Position numbers and translations under genes: made by a program
Origin: Marivita sp030148515
GTDB lineage: Bacteria; Pseudomonadota; Alphaproteobacteria; Rhodobacterales; Rhodobacteraceae
Assembly: GCF_048006345.1 (NCBI RefSeq)
Contig: NZ_CP180351.1
Location: 1,550,001 to 1,614,000 of the forward strand
Length of the DNA stretch: 64,000 nt
Direction: 5' to 3'
Notes under the pieces: model-generated
Told to the model about the DNA's origin: nothing
What the model saw: only the letters and a program-made list of their open reading frames with translations
Databases searched by the model: none
Shown here: one piece after another, positions 9,000-17,282 of the stretch
How the letters are laid out: each line of letters begins with the position of its first letter
Position numbering within the stretch: the first letter of the stretch is position 1

Positions 9000-10028
9000 T
9001 CAAGGGAAACACGGCGCAAGCATTAGACCCGCGGTCTCTTCCAGACCCAGCATCAGGTTCGCATTCTGCAACGCCTGCCCGGATGACCCTTTGGTCAGAT
9101 TGTCGAGCGCCGTCACGATGATCGCACGGCCCGCGATCCGATCCCCTGTCACCCCGATGTGGCAGAAGTTCGATCCGCGCACGTGATGGGTCGAGGGTGT
9201 CTCTCCGAATGGCAGCACTTCGATGAAGGGTTCGTCTGCATAGGCTTTGCTAAGCGAGGCATGGATCACCTGCGCGTCACCGCTGACATAGCAGGTGGCA
9301 AGAATGCCCCGGTTCGCCGGGATCAGATGCGGAGTGAACTGCACGCGCACCTCTTCGCCCGCCAAGGCGCTGAATTCCTGATCGAATTCGCCCAGATGCC
9401 GATGCGTGCCTCCGACGGAATAGGCATTGTATCCCTCCGACAACTCGGCATGCAGCAGGTTCTCTTTCAAAGACCGGCCCGCGCCGGAGACCGCACATTT
9501 CAGGTCGAGGATGATGTCCTTCAGCCCGATCACCCGGTCGGAAATCAGCGGCCGCAGGATGTATTGCCCCGTCGCCGCATTGCACCCGGTGCCTGCAACC
9601 AGCCGTGCCTCGCGAATGGCGTCGCGGTAGAATTCGGTCAGGCCGTAAACCGCCTCTTTCTGCATTTCGACGGCCGCATGCGGATTGCCATACCATTTCT
9701 GGTACTCCGCTGGATCCCGCAGCCGGAAATCCGCGGACAGATCCACGATCTTGAGGTCCGTCGGCAGTTTCGCGATCACTTCCTGGCTGGTCTTGTGCGG
9801 AAGCGCGCAAAAGCAGAGGTCGATTTCAGAGAAATCAATCTCTTCCCAAGTCACAAGCTGCGGCAGCTTCAGGTGGCGCAGGAACGGAAATACCTGCGCG
9901 ATGGTCTGCCCCGCCTTGGAATTCGCGGCCAAGGCGGCGATCTCCATGTCGGGATGGGTGGCGATGAGGCGCAGCAACTCCGCTCCGGTATAGCCGCTTG
10001 CACCAATGATGGCGATTTTACAGGTCAT
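9000..10028 (-). CDS. argC: N-acetyl-gamma-glutamyl-phosphate reductase
   Basis: This 342-residue enzyme performs the NADPH-dependent reduction of N-acetylglutamyl phosphate to the semialdehyde, the third step of arginine synthesis. The N-terminal Rossmann motif GASGYTG is at about residues 9-15. The catalytic Cys149 lies in AGTGCNAATGQ, and GTHRHLGE carries the active-site His. It has the length of the long (type 1) ArgC form. It lies 48 bp downstream of murI on the same strand, with no functional link. Confidence 0.97.
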   Translation of the reverse strand: MTCKIAIIGASGYTGAELLRLIATHPDMEIAALAANSKAGQTIAQVFPFLRHLKLPQLVTWEEIDFSEIDLCFCALPHKTSQEVIAKLPTDLKIVDLSADFRLRDPAEYQKWYGNPHAAVEMQKEAVYGLTEFYRDAIREARLVAGTGCNAATGQYILRPLISDRVIGLKDIILDLKCAVSGAGRSLKENLLHAELSEGYNAYSVGGTHRHLGEFDQEFSALAGEEVRVQFTPHLIPANRGILATCYVSGDAQVIHASLSKAYADEPFIEVLPFGETPSTHHVRGSNFCHIGVTGDRIAGRAIIVTALDNLTKGSSGQALQNANLMLGLEETAGLMLAPCFP

Positions 10029-10076
10029 GTGGTCACTCCCAGTGACGAAAATTCTTGAAAAAGGATCTCGTGAGGC

Positions 10077-10889
10077 TCAGGCGGCCTTGAAGTCGATCCG
10101 TCGTCGCAGGAATTGCGTGGCGTGATCCGACACACGCTTCGCATCGCCCGTGGTCAGGAACATCGATTCTGTGCCCGGACCCTTCATGTCTGGATGGCGG
10201 ACAAGATAATCGGCCAGTGACTCGGCCACGAGGTTTGCCTGACTGTAGACGGCAACCTCAGGACCCAAAGCATCCTGAAAGATCTCCTGCATCAGCGGAT
10301 AATGCGTGCAGCCCAGAATGGCCGCCTGCGGGGTCGGCATCTTGCGCTTGAGCGCATCCACGTGGGACCGCACCAGCGCTTCGGCCAAAATCATGTCCCC
10401 GTCTTCGATGGCATCCACAAGACCGCCGCAGGCTTGCGCCTCCACGTCCACGCCAATGGCGCGGAAGGCCAGTTCGCGTTGAAACGCTCGGCTGCGTACC
10501 GTGGCCGGGGTCGCAAACAGCGCCACATGCTGCACCGCCACTTCGCGCGGCGGGGAGTTGTCGCCCCATTGCCGCTCGGTCAAAGCCTCGATCAGCGGCA
10601 CAAACACACCCAAGACGCGTTTGTCACGCGGTACCCAGCTTTCCTGCATCCGCCGGAGCGCTGCCGCCGAAGCCGTGTTGCAGGCCAGAATCACCAGATC
10701 GCAGCCCGCATCCCACAGCCGTTCCGTCGCCGCGCAGGTGAGAGTGTAGACATCATCGGCATCGCGCACACCGTAGGGCGCATGCTTGTTGTCACCAAGA
10801 TAGACAAACGGCACGTCGGGCAGCCGCTTGGACACCGCGTCCAGAACCGTCAGCCCACCCAAACCGCTGTCAAATACGCCTACCGCCAT
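10077..10889 (-). CDS. murI: Glutamate racemase
   Basis: This 270-residue enzyme makes D-glutamate for peptidoglycan. The glycine-rich start MAVGVFDSGLGGLTVL carries the conserved Asp7-Ser8. The two catalytic cysteines are Cys70 in LACNTAS and Cys194 in LGCTHYPL. I prefer the ATG at 10889 (MAVGVFDSG); an in-frame ATG five codons upstream at 10904 is possible. It follows the acyltransferase gene by about 30 bp on the same strand and probably shares its transcript. Confidence 0.96.
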   Translation of the reverse strand: MAVGVFDSGLGGLTVLDAVSKRLPDVPFVYLGDNKHAPYGVRDADDVYTLTCAATERLWDAGCDLVILACNTASAAALRRMQESWVPRDKRVLGVFVPLIEALTERQWGDNSPPREVAVQHVALFATPATVRSRAFQRELAFRAIGVDVEAQACGGLVDAIEDGDMILAEALVRSHVDALKRKMPTPQAAILGCTHYPLMQEIFQDALGPEVAVYSQANLVAESLADYLVRHPDMKGPGTESMFLTTGDAKRVSDHATQFLRRRIDFKAA

Positions 10890-10921
10890 GTCGCCCTCGC
10901 GCACGCGGCAGGGGATGGCGT

Positions 10922-11803
10922 TCAGCCACGCACCCGGTGCCGCTCTTCAAACTCAAAGCCGTAGTCGTATGACGCATACGGCGTTGGAGACAGCTCATAC
11001 GTGGCTTTGCGCAGAAAATCCATCAGCTCTCGCGCGTCTTTTTTGCGGCTGTCGATTTCATGTGCGGGGATCGGTGCACCAATGACGATGCGCACCGGGG
11101 TATCGACCCGTTTGCGGAATTCCTTGATCAATAGCCCCATGCGCAGCGTGTAATGAAGATGGCTGGCCAATTGGAACAACCGGCTGGTGTGACCATCGAA
11201 ATAGATCGGCACGACGGTGGCGTCTGATTTCGCAATCATGCGCGCCGTGAATCCGCGCCAGCCCGGATCCATGGGTTTGGCAAAAGGCGTCACCGCAGTT
11301 GAAACGGTTCCACCGGGAAACACGCCAACGCTGCCACCCTCACGCAGATAGTCGAGCGCAACCTTGCGCGTTTCGATGTTCTGCGCGACCGCCTCTTTGG
11401 TTTCGTCGAAATTGACTGGCAGGATGATCCGGTCAAGATCGGCCGCCTTGCGGAACACTTTGTGCGCAAGGATGCGGAAATCGCCGCGCGTGACCGACAG
11501 GATATGGCCAAGGATCAGCCCGTCGAGGATGCCATAGGGGTGGTTGGCGATCACGATCAACGGACCGGTACGCGGGATATTGTCGAGCGAGCCGCCCACC
11601 ACATCGAGGCTGAGGCCGTAGCGGTCAACCATGACCTCCCAGAAATCGCGGCCTTGGGCGACCTCATCCTGATAGCCCGCAGCGCGTTTTATCAGACTGA
11701 GCCGCCCGGTGGCGTTTTCCATCAGTCGGATCATCGCACGGCCCGGTTTGGACCGCGCAGAGTAAGAGTAAGAAATGTCACGGGCGGCGGAAGACGTCAC
11801 CAA
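10922..11803 (-). CDS. Lysophospholipid acyltransferase family protein (PlsC-like)
   Basis: This 293-residue protein has an acyltransferase core. VIANHPYGILDG (about residues 84-95) holds the catalytic His88 and Asp94 in an H-x5-D spacing, one residue longer than the classical PlsC motif but as seen in the hemolysin/ornithine-lipid branch. VGVFPGGTVST corresponds to the glycerol-phosphate-binding motif and VVPIYFDG to the fourth motif. Members transfer acyl chains to lysolipids at the inner membrane. The substrate could be lysophosphatidate or lyso-ornithine lipid; no olsB neighbour is present to decide. An earlier Met (M24) is a possible alternative start. Confidence 0.8.
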   Translation of the reverse strand: MVTSSAARDISYSYSARSKPGRAMIRLMENATGRLSLIKRAAGYQDEVAQGRDFWEVMVDRYGLSLDVVGGSLDNIPRTGPLIVIANHPYGILDGLILGHILSVTRGDFRILAHKVFRKAADLDRIILPVNFDETKEAVAQNIETRKVALDYLREGGSVGVFPGGTVSTAVTPFAKPMDPGWRGFTARMIAKSDATVVPIYFDGHTSRLFQLASHLHYTLRMGLLIKEFRKRVDTPVRIVIGAPIPAHEIDSRKKDARELMDFLRKATYELSPTPYASYDYGFEFEERHRVRG

Positions 11804-11893
11804 TCAAGCTCCGAATACCTTGGATCGCGCCCAGCTAGCGCATTCTGATTTATCCGCAAAGATGTAACAGTTCCTTAAAAGTCCTGTGACGCA

Positions 11894-14800
11894 TCATTCG
11901 GCAGCCTGCTTCAATCCGGCCCCACCAGACCTCAAAACCGCAAGCAATTCTTCTCTGCGTTTTTCCGCTTTGGCAGCGTTGGCATGTTTGACCGGGCCAA
12001 AGCCGCGGATCTGGAGTGGAAGCTCTGCCAATGCCGCCAGCGCATCCAGCGTTTCCGGCTTCACCTTGGGCAACCATTCGCGCAGATCCGCCTCATATTG
12101 CTTGATCAGCGCGCGCTCCATGCGGCGTTCCTCGGTGCGACCGAACGGGTCGAACGGGGTGCCGCGCAGCCATTTGAGTTTCGCCAGAAGGCCAAAGCCG
12201 CGCAGCATCCCTTCGCCATACTGCTTTTTCACCGGCCGACCGTCCGGCCCTGTCTTGGACAGCATCGGTGGGGCAAGGTGGAACGACATCTTGAAGTCAC
12301 CGCCGAACTGCTCTTCCGCCTTGGCACGGGTTTCGAGATGCAGGCGTGAGACCTCGTATTCGTCCTTGTAGGCCAAAAGCTTGTGATAGCCCTTGGCCAC
12401 CGCCTCTTTCAGGCGGGGATCGGAGACACGGTCCACCAGCTTACGATAGCGTTTGGCATAGCGGGTGCTTTGATATTTTACCAAATGGTCAAATCTGTAC
12501 GCGATCTTCTCGTCCAGCGTTTTGGGCAGCGGGATCACCTTGGGTTCCGCCACCCGCGCTGCCTCTTGCGGATGAAGAACCGCCCAGCGGCCGATCTCGA
12601 AGGCGCGGATGTTTTTCTCCGCCGCCGCACCATTCAACTCGATAGCCTGAATGATCGCATCGTAGGTCAGCGGCACCAGCCCGCGCTGCCACGCGGCGCC
12701 AAGGATCATCATGTTGGAAAAGATCGAATCCCCCAATGTGGCTTTCGCCAGTTCAGACGCATCGAAAAGGTCGAGCCTGTCCCGCAGCCGCGCCTGAAGC
12801 GAGACGGTCAACCGGTCGGTAGGCAGCGCAAACTCGGTGTTACGGGTGAAATCGCCGGTTATGATCTCGTGGCTGTTGACCACCCCACCCGTACGACCCG
12901 TACGCATCAGGCCGAGCGTCTTGGCCCCGGCGCTGACCACCAGATCGCCACCAATGAGCGCGTCGGCCTCACCGGTGGCAACACGAATGGCGCTGATATC
13001 GCTCGGGGTGTTGGCCAACCGCAGGTGGATATGCACAGCGCCGCCCTTCTGGGCGAGGCCTGCCATCTCCATCATACCGGCACCCTTGCCGTCGATCTGC
13101 GCCGCCTGCGCCAGAACCGCACCGATGGTGACGACACCCGTGCCGCCCACGCCGGTGACAACCACATTCCATGTGCCGTTGATCTTGGGCAATTCGGGCG
13201 CAGGCAGGTCCGGCAGGTCAAGCGATGTTGTCGCTGCTTTCTTCACCTGCGCGCCTTCCAAGGTTACGAAAGACGGGCAAAACCCTTTGAGACAAGAGAA
13301 ATCCTTGTTGCAGGACGACTGATCAATCGCCCGCTTGCGGCCCAATTCGGTTTCCTTGGGCACGATGGACACGCAGTTCGACTGCACCCCGCAATCGCCG
13401 CAGCCTTCGCAGACATCGGTGTTGATGAACACGCGCTTGTCCGGGTCGGGAAACTGGCCCCGCTTGCGGCGGCGGCGTTTTTCTGCAGCGCAGGTCTGGA
13501 TATAGACAATGGCGCTGACACCTTCGGTCTTTGCAAACTTCGCCTGAACGGTTTGCAAATCCGCGCGTTCCGCAAATTCAATGCCTTGCGGGAAGGAGTT
13601 GAGGTCCACATCCTCTTTCTCGTCATAGACGACCGCAAGGTGCTTGACCCCCATCGCTTTCAGTTCCGACGCGATCTGCTGCGGTGACAACCCACCGTCA
13701 TTCTTCTGACCGCCGGTCATGGCGACGGCATCATTGAAGAGGATCTTGTAGGTGATCGTCGTCCCCGCCGCGATGGCCGCGCGGATCGCCTGCACGCCTG
13801 AGTGGTTGTAGGTGCCATCGCCGATGTTCTGGAACACATGTGGGGTCTTCGAGAACAGCGACTCCCCGATCCAGTTGGCCCCCTCAGCCCCCATATGGGT
13901 AAAACCCAAAGTCTCGCGGTCCATCCACTGAACCATGTAGTGACAGCCGATCCCGGCATAGGCGCGGCTGCCCTCGGGCACTTTGGTGGAGCTGTTATGT
14001 GGACAGCCCGAACAGAAATACGGCAGGCGCGCTGCGATCTCTTTCGCGTTGTCGGCTTTCTTCGCCTCATCAATGGCTTGCATCCCGGCCTTGATGCGAT
14101 CTGTGTCGCGGCCCTCTTCGATCAGGATCCCACCAAGCTTTTCCGCGATCAGGATCGGATCAAGTGCGCCGCGCGTCGGGAACAGTTCTTCACGGTGAAG
14201 ACCACCCGCACCGCCCTTGTACCAGCCATAGACTCGGACACGGTTGTCGTCGAAAAGCGCCTCCTTGATCTGGACCTCGATCAGCTTGCGCTTTTCCTCG
14301 ACCACGACGATCAGTTCCAGCCCTTCGGCCCAATCGTGAAACCCGCGCATGTCCAGCGGCCATGTCTGGCCGATCTTGTAGGTGGTGATGCCCAAACGCG
14401 CGGCCTCGGCCGCGTCGATACCCAGCAGCGACAGTGCATGAACAAGGTCGAGCCAGTTCTTGCCCGCCGCGACGAACCCGATCTTCGCCCCCGGCTTACC
14501 CCAGATCCGTTTGTCCATCTTGTTGGCATGGGAAAACGCCTCGGCGGCAAAGCGTTTGTGGTCGATCATCCGCGCCTCTTGTGCGTGCGGCGTATCGACA
14601 AGGCGGATGTTCAAACCGCCTTCGGGCATGTCGAATTCTGGCACCACGAAAGACATCCGGTCCGGGCGACCATCGACGACCGAGGTCACCTCGACCGTGT
14701 CCTTCATGGTCTTGAGACCCACCCAAAGACCCGAAAACCGCGACAGGGCAAAGCCATAGAGGCCGTAATCGAGAATTTCCTGCACGCCCGCAGGCGACAC

Positions 14801-15310
14801 CACGGGCATGTAGGCGTCGATCATCGCCCATTCCGACTGGTGCAGCACGGTCGAGGATTTGCCCGTGTGGTCATCCCCCATTGCCATCAGCACACCGCCA
14901 TGGGGTGACGTGCCCGCCATATTGGCGTGCTTCATCGCGTCGCCAGACCGGTCCACCCCCGGCCCTTTGCCATACCATAGGCCAAAGACACCGTCATAGC
15001 GTCCTTCTCCGCGCAACTCGGCCTGCTGCGCGCCCCAAAGGGCTGTAACGGCCAGGTCTTCGTTCAACCCTTCCTTGAAGGTCACATCCGCTGCTTTGAG
15101 GAAGCGCTCGGCCCGGTGCATCTGCATGTCAACCGCACCAAGAGGCGAGCCGCGATAGCCGGTGACATATCCTGCGGTGTTCAGCCCTGCAGCCGTGTCG
15201 CGAGCCTTTTGCATCAGCATCAAGCGCACCAATGCCTGGGTGCCATTCAGAAGCACCGGCGATTTTGAAAGATCGAACCGATCGTTCAGAGTGATCTCGG
15301 CTTTGGTCAT
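11894..15310 (-). CDS. Indolepyruvate ferredoxin oxidoreductase, fused alpha-beta form
   Basis: This 1138-residue protein oxidatively decarboxylates arylpyruvates (from Trp, Phe or Tyr transamination) or related 2-oxo acids to acyl-CoA, reducing ferredoxin. An IorA-like pyrimidine-binding domain is at the start. The thiamine-diphosphate site has IGDGTYNHSG near residue 498. A ferredoxin-like cluster has Cys634, 637, 640 and 646 plus Cys667, 673 and 678. The IorB-like gamma domain (GVGGTGVVTIG) starts near 718, and a long C-terminal extension follows. The second cluster looks incomplete or atypical (CNKDFSCLKGFC). It is divergent from a LysR-type gene that is its likely regulator. Confidence 0.92.
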   Translation of the reverse strand: MTKAEITLNDRFDLSKSPVLLNGTQALVRLMLMQKARDTAAGLNTAGYVTGYRGSPLGAVDMQMHRAERFLKAADVTFKEGLNEDLAVTALWGAQQAELRGEGRYDGVFGLWYGKGPGVDRSGDAMKHANMAGTSPHGGVLMAMGDDHTGKSSTVLHQSEWAMIDAYMPVVSPAGVQEILDYGLYGFALSRFSGLWVGLKTMKDTVEVTSVVDGRPDRMSFVVPEFDMPEGGLNIRLVDTPHAQEARMIDHKRFAAEAFSHANKMDKRIWGKPGAKIGFVAAGKNWLDLVHALSLLGIDAAEAARLGITTYKIGQTWPLDMRGFHDWAEGLELIVVVEEKRKLIEVQIKEALFDDNRVRVYGWYKGGAGGLHREELFPTRGALDPILIAEKLGGILIEEGRDTDRIKAGMQAIDEAKKADNAKEIAARLPYFCSGCPHNSSTKVPEGSRAYAGIGCHYMVQWMDRETLGFTHMGAEGANWIGESLFSKTPHVFQNIGDGTYNHSGVQAIRAAIAAGTTITYKILFNDAVAMTGGQKNDGGLSPQQIASELKAMGVKHLAVVYDEKEDVDLNSFPQGIEFAERADLQTVQAKFAKTEGVSAIVYIQTCAAEKRRRRKRGQFPDPDKRVFINTDVCEGCGDCGVQSNCVSIVPKETELGRKRAIDQSSCNKDFSCLKGFCPSFVTLEGAQVKKAATTSLDLPDLPAPELPKINGTWNVVVTGVGGTGVVTIGAVLAQAAQIDGKGAGMMEMAGLAQKGGAVHIHLRLANTPSDISAIRVATGEADALIGGDLVVSAGAKTLGLMRTGRTGGVVNSHEIITGDFTRNTEFALPTDRLTVSLQARLRDRLDLFDASELAKATLGDSIFSNMMILGAAWQRGLVPLTYDAIIQAIELNGAAAEKNIRAFEIGRWAVLHPQEAARVAEPKVIPLPKTLDEKIAYRFDHLVKYQSTRYAKRYRKLVDRVSDPRLKEAVAKGYHKLLAYKDEYEVSRLHLETRAKAEEQFGGDFKMSFHLAPPMLSKTGPDGRPVKKQYGEGMLRGFGLLAKLKWLRGTPFDPFGRTEERRMERALIKQYEADLREWLPKVKPETLDALAALAELPLQIRGFGPVKHANAAKAEKRREELLAVLRSGGAGLKQAAE

Positions 15311-15356
15311 TTGACGCCTCCCCGCGTGAAATGTGCCTATAGATTAACACAAATTT

Positions 15357-15375
15357 AGGTCACAATTGCTGACCT
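15357..15375. promoter_or_regulatory. Inverted repeat in the ior/lysR intergenic region, candidate operator
   Basis: AGGTCA and TGACCT form a perfect 6-bp inverted repeat around CAATTGC in the 165-bp AT-rich gap between the divergent ior and lysR genes. It lies 47 bp before the ior start. A LysR-type or other dimeric regulator could bind here. The assignment is from symmetry and position only. Confidence 0.5.
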
Positions 15376-15475
15376 TACCACAAAATTCTTTTGAAATTTC
15401 AGTGTTACGTGAAGTTGTCATTCATATAACGACTTATGTCATGTAAACCGCTTCTGACGATTGAAAGAGTAAGCA

Positions 15476-16396
15476 ATGGACTGGGACAAGCTCAGAATAT
15501 TTCACGCGGTTGCCGATGCGGGCAGTCTGACCCATGCCGGGGACACGCTGCACCTGTCTCAATCCGCCGTGTCCCGGCAGATTCGGGCACTTGAGGAATT
15601 GCTGAACACGGTTCTGTTTCACCGCCATGCGCGGGGACTGATTCTGACCGAACAGGGTGAATTGCTGTTCGACGCGACCCGGTCGATGAACAAACGCATC
15701 GAAGCGGCCACCGCGCGCATCCGCGACAGCGAAGAAGAAGTGTTCGGCGAATTGCGCGTCACCACGACCATCGGGTTCGGGTCGCTCTGGCTCGCACCAC
15801 GTCTGCCCAAGCTCTACGAAAAATACCCCGATCTGAACATCGACCTGATGCTGGAAGAGCGGGTGCTCGATCTGCCGATGCGCGAAGCGGATGTGGCGGT
15901 GCGGATGAAGGAACCGAGCCAAGCCGACCTTATTCGCAAGAAACTGATGTCGATCCGCATGCGGCTCTATGCGTCGCCGGAATACCTTGCCCAGAACGGC
16001 ACGCCGGAAACGATGGAGGACATGGCCCATCACCGGCTGATCTGCCAAAATCCGCGTGCGGCACAGGTCAGCGCCGGCATGATCATGGTTCAGCAACTTT
16101 TGACCCATGACATCAAGTCGACCCTGACAGTGAACAACTACTTCGGCGTGCTGCAATCTGTGCTGTCCGGCCTCGGCATCGGCGTCTTGCCGGATTACAT
16201 CATCGAGGACTTCCCGACGATACGGCGGGTTCTGACGGATGTGGAATTGGGTGAAGTGCCTGTTTTTCTTGCGTATCCGGAAGAGCTTCGACAATCCAAG
16301 CGCATTGCTGCCTTCCGGGATTTCGTGCAGGAAGAGATTTTCACGCACCGTCAGACCCGCAAGGCAATAGAGGCCGAGAGATCCACGAATGTGTGA
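15476..16396 (+). CDS. LysR family transcriptional regulator
   Basis: This 306-residue protein has the family's usual length. The N-terminal winged helix-turn-helix (about 1-60) has LRIFHAVADAGSLTHAGDTLHLSQSAVSRQIRALEE split across recognition elements, followed by the long linker helix and a periplasmic-binding-like effector domain (LRVTTTIGFGSLWLAPRLP onward). It is transcribed away from the ior gene with a shared 165-bp control region. It therefore probably controls ior and itself, with a 2-oxo acid or aromatic compound as inducer; that is inference from arrangement. Confidence 0.93.
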   Translation: MDWDKLRIFHAVADAGSLTHAGDTLHLSQSAVSRQIRALEELLNTVLFHRHARGLILTEQGELLFDATRSMNKRIEAATARIRDSEEEVFGELRVTTTIGFGSLWLAPRLPKLYEKYPDLNIDLMLEERVLDLPMREADVAVRMKEPSQADLIRKKLMSIRMRLYASPEYLAQNGTPETMEDMAHHRLICQNPRAAQVSAGMIMVQQLLTHDIKSTLTVNNYFGVLQSVLSGLGIGVLPDYIIEDFPTIRRVLTDVELGEVPVFLAYPEELRQSKRIAAFRDFVQEEIFTHRQTRKAIEAERSTNV

Positions 16397-16419
16397 CCCA
16401 TGCGCCTCACGCATAGCGG

Positions 16420-16564
16420 GAATGACACAGGCACCGGGCTATCCCTCTTGTCATGCAACGGAACGCTGACATATTTAGCAGTTATGAGATGGGACGCTGT
16501 ATTGCGCATCATTTTCATACCTCCCTGTTGGACTTCGGCCGAGCTTATGCTCGGCCTTTTTTTT
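16420..16564 (+). terminator. Strong terminator after lysR, possibly the 3' end of a small RNA
   Basis: An 8-bp perfect stem GGCCGAGC (16537-16544 with 16549-16556), loop TTAT, and eight T residues (16557-16564) form a canonical terminator. It lies 140 bp after the lysR stop. That is far for a simple terminator, and the stretch just before it holds ACCTCCCTGTTGGACTT, a single-stranded CU-rich region. A separate small RNA ending here is possible. No promoter is certain. Confidence 0.6.
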
Positions 16565-16589
16565 GCGCGTATTCGAAAGGGCAGATCGA

Positions 16590-17156
16590 ATGACAGGTGA
16601 CAGAACGCACAGCTGCACGTGCGGAACCATGCGCTGGCGCATTGCGCACGCGGCCCGCGGAACGCACCTTGTTTGCTATTGCGAGGATTGTCAGACCGCT
16701 GCGCGGTTCCTGAAGCACCAGACCACGCGACTTGATTCCGACGGTGGGACCGAGATTTTTCAAACCCTGCCCATGCATTTCGAATTTCTTGACGGTCGCG
16801 ACCATCTGGCCGTTCTCAGGCTTGGCCCCAAAGGGCTGTTGCGCTGGCATGCCGGGTGCTGTGGAACGCCGATCGCCAATACCTTGCCCACCCCAAAGCT
16901 GCCATTTGTCGGTGCGATTGTTCCACCCGGCGTGGATGGATATGGCCCCATCACCGCCCTTGTGAACACTGCCCCCGCCGCGCGACCGATCAGGGAAACC
17001 GGCGTCCTCGGCGCGCATCTGTCGATTATCGGTCGGATTCTGCGCGCGCGGCTTTCCGGCAAAGGCAAATCACCCTTCTTTGACGATGACGGCACACCCG
17101 TCGTCGTGCCTCGTGTGTTGAGTCTGCAAGACCGCAACGCCGCGCGTCCGAATTGA
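16590..17156 (+). CDS. DUF6151-like cysteine-rich protein (GFA-like fold)
   Basis: This 188-residue protein has CTCG near residue 8, CYCEDCQ near 33, and a later CCG, the pattern of a zinc-binding fold related to glutathione-dependent formaldehyde-activating proteins. I recognise it as probably the DUF6151 family. The start ATG at 16590 lies just after the terminator; a longer ORF to 16563 would begin inside the terminator T-run. No substrate can be proposed. It stands alone before purL, with a 126-bp gap. Confidence 0.65.
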   Translation: MTGDRTHSCTCGTMRWRIAHAARGTHLVCYCEDCQTAARFLKHQTTRLDSDGGTEIFQTLPMHFEFLDGRDHLAVLRLGPKGLLRWHAGCCGTPIANTLPTPKLPFVGAIVPPGVDGYGPITALVNTAPAARPIRETGVLGAHLSIIGRILRARLSGKGKSPFFDDDGTPVVVPRVLSLQDRNAARPN

Positions 17157-17282
17157 AGACAGGGCTGACCTGCCCTTGTCTTCGGCAAGAGCACACCCGG
17201 CCGCGAATACTCTACGGGTCTTTTCACCACCCCCGGTTTCGCCTAAACCGCCGCAATCTGCGCAACCCATGGGGACATCCGG

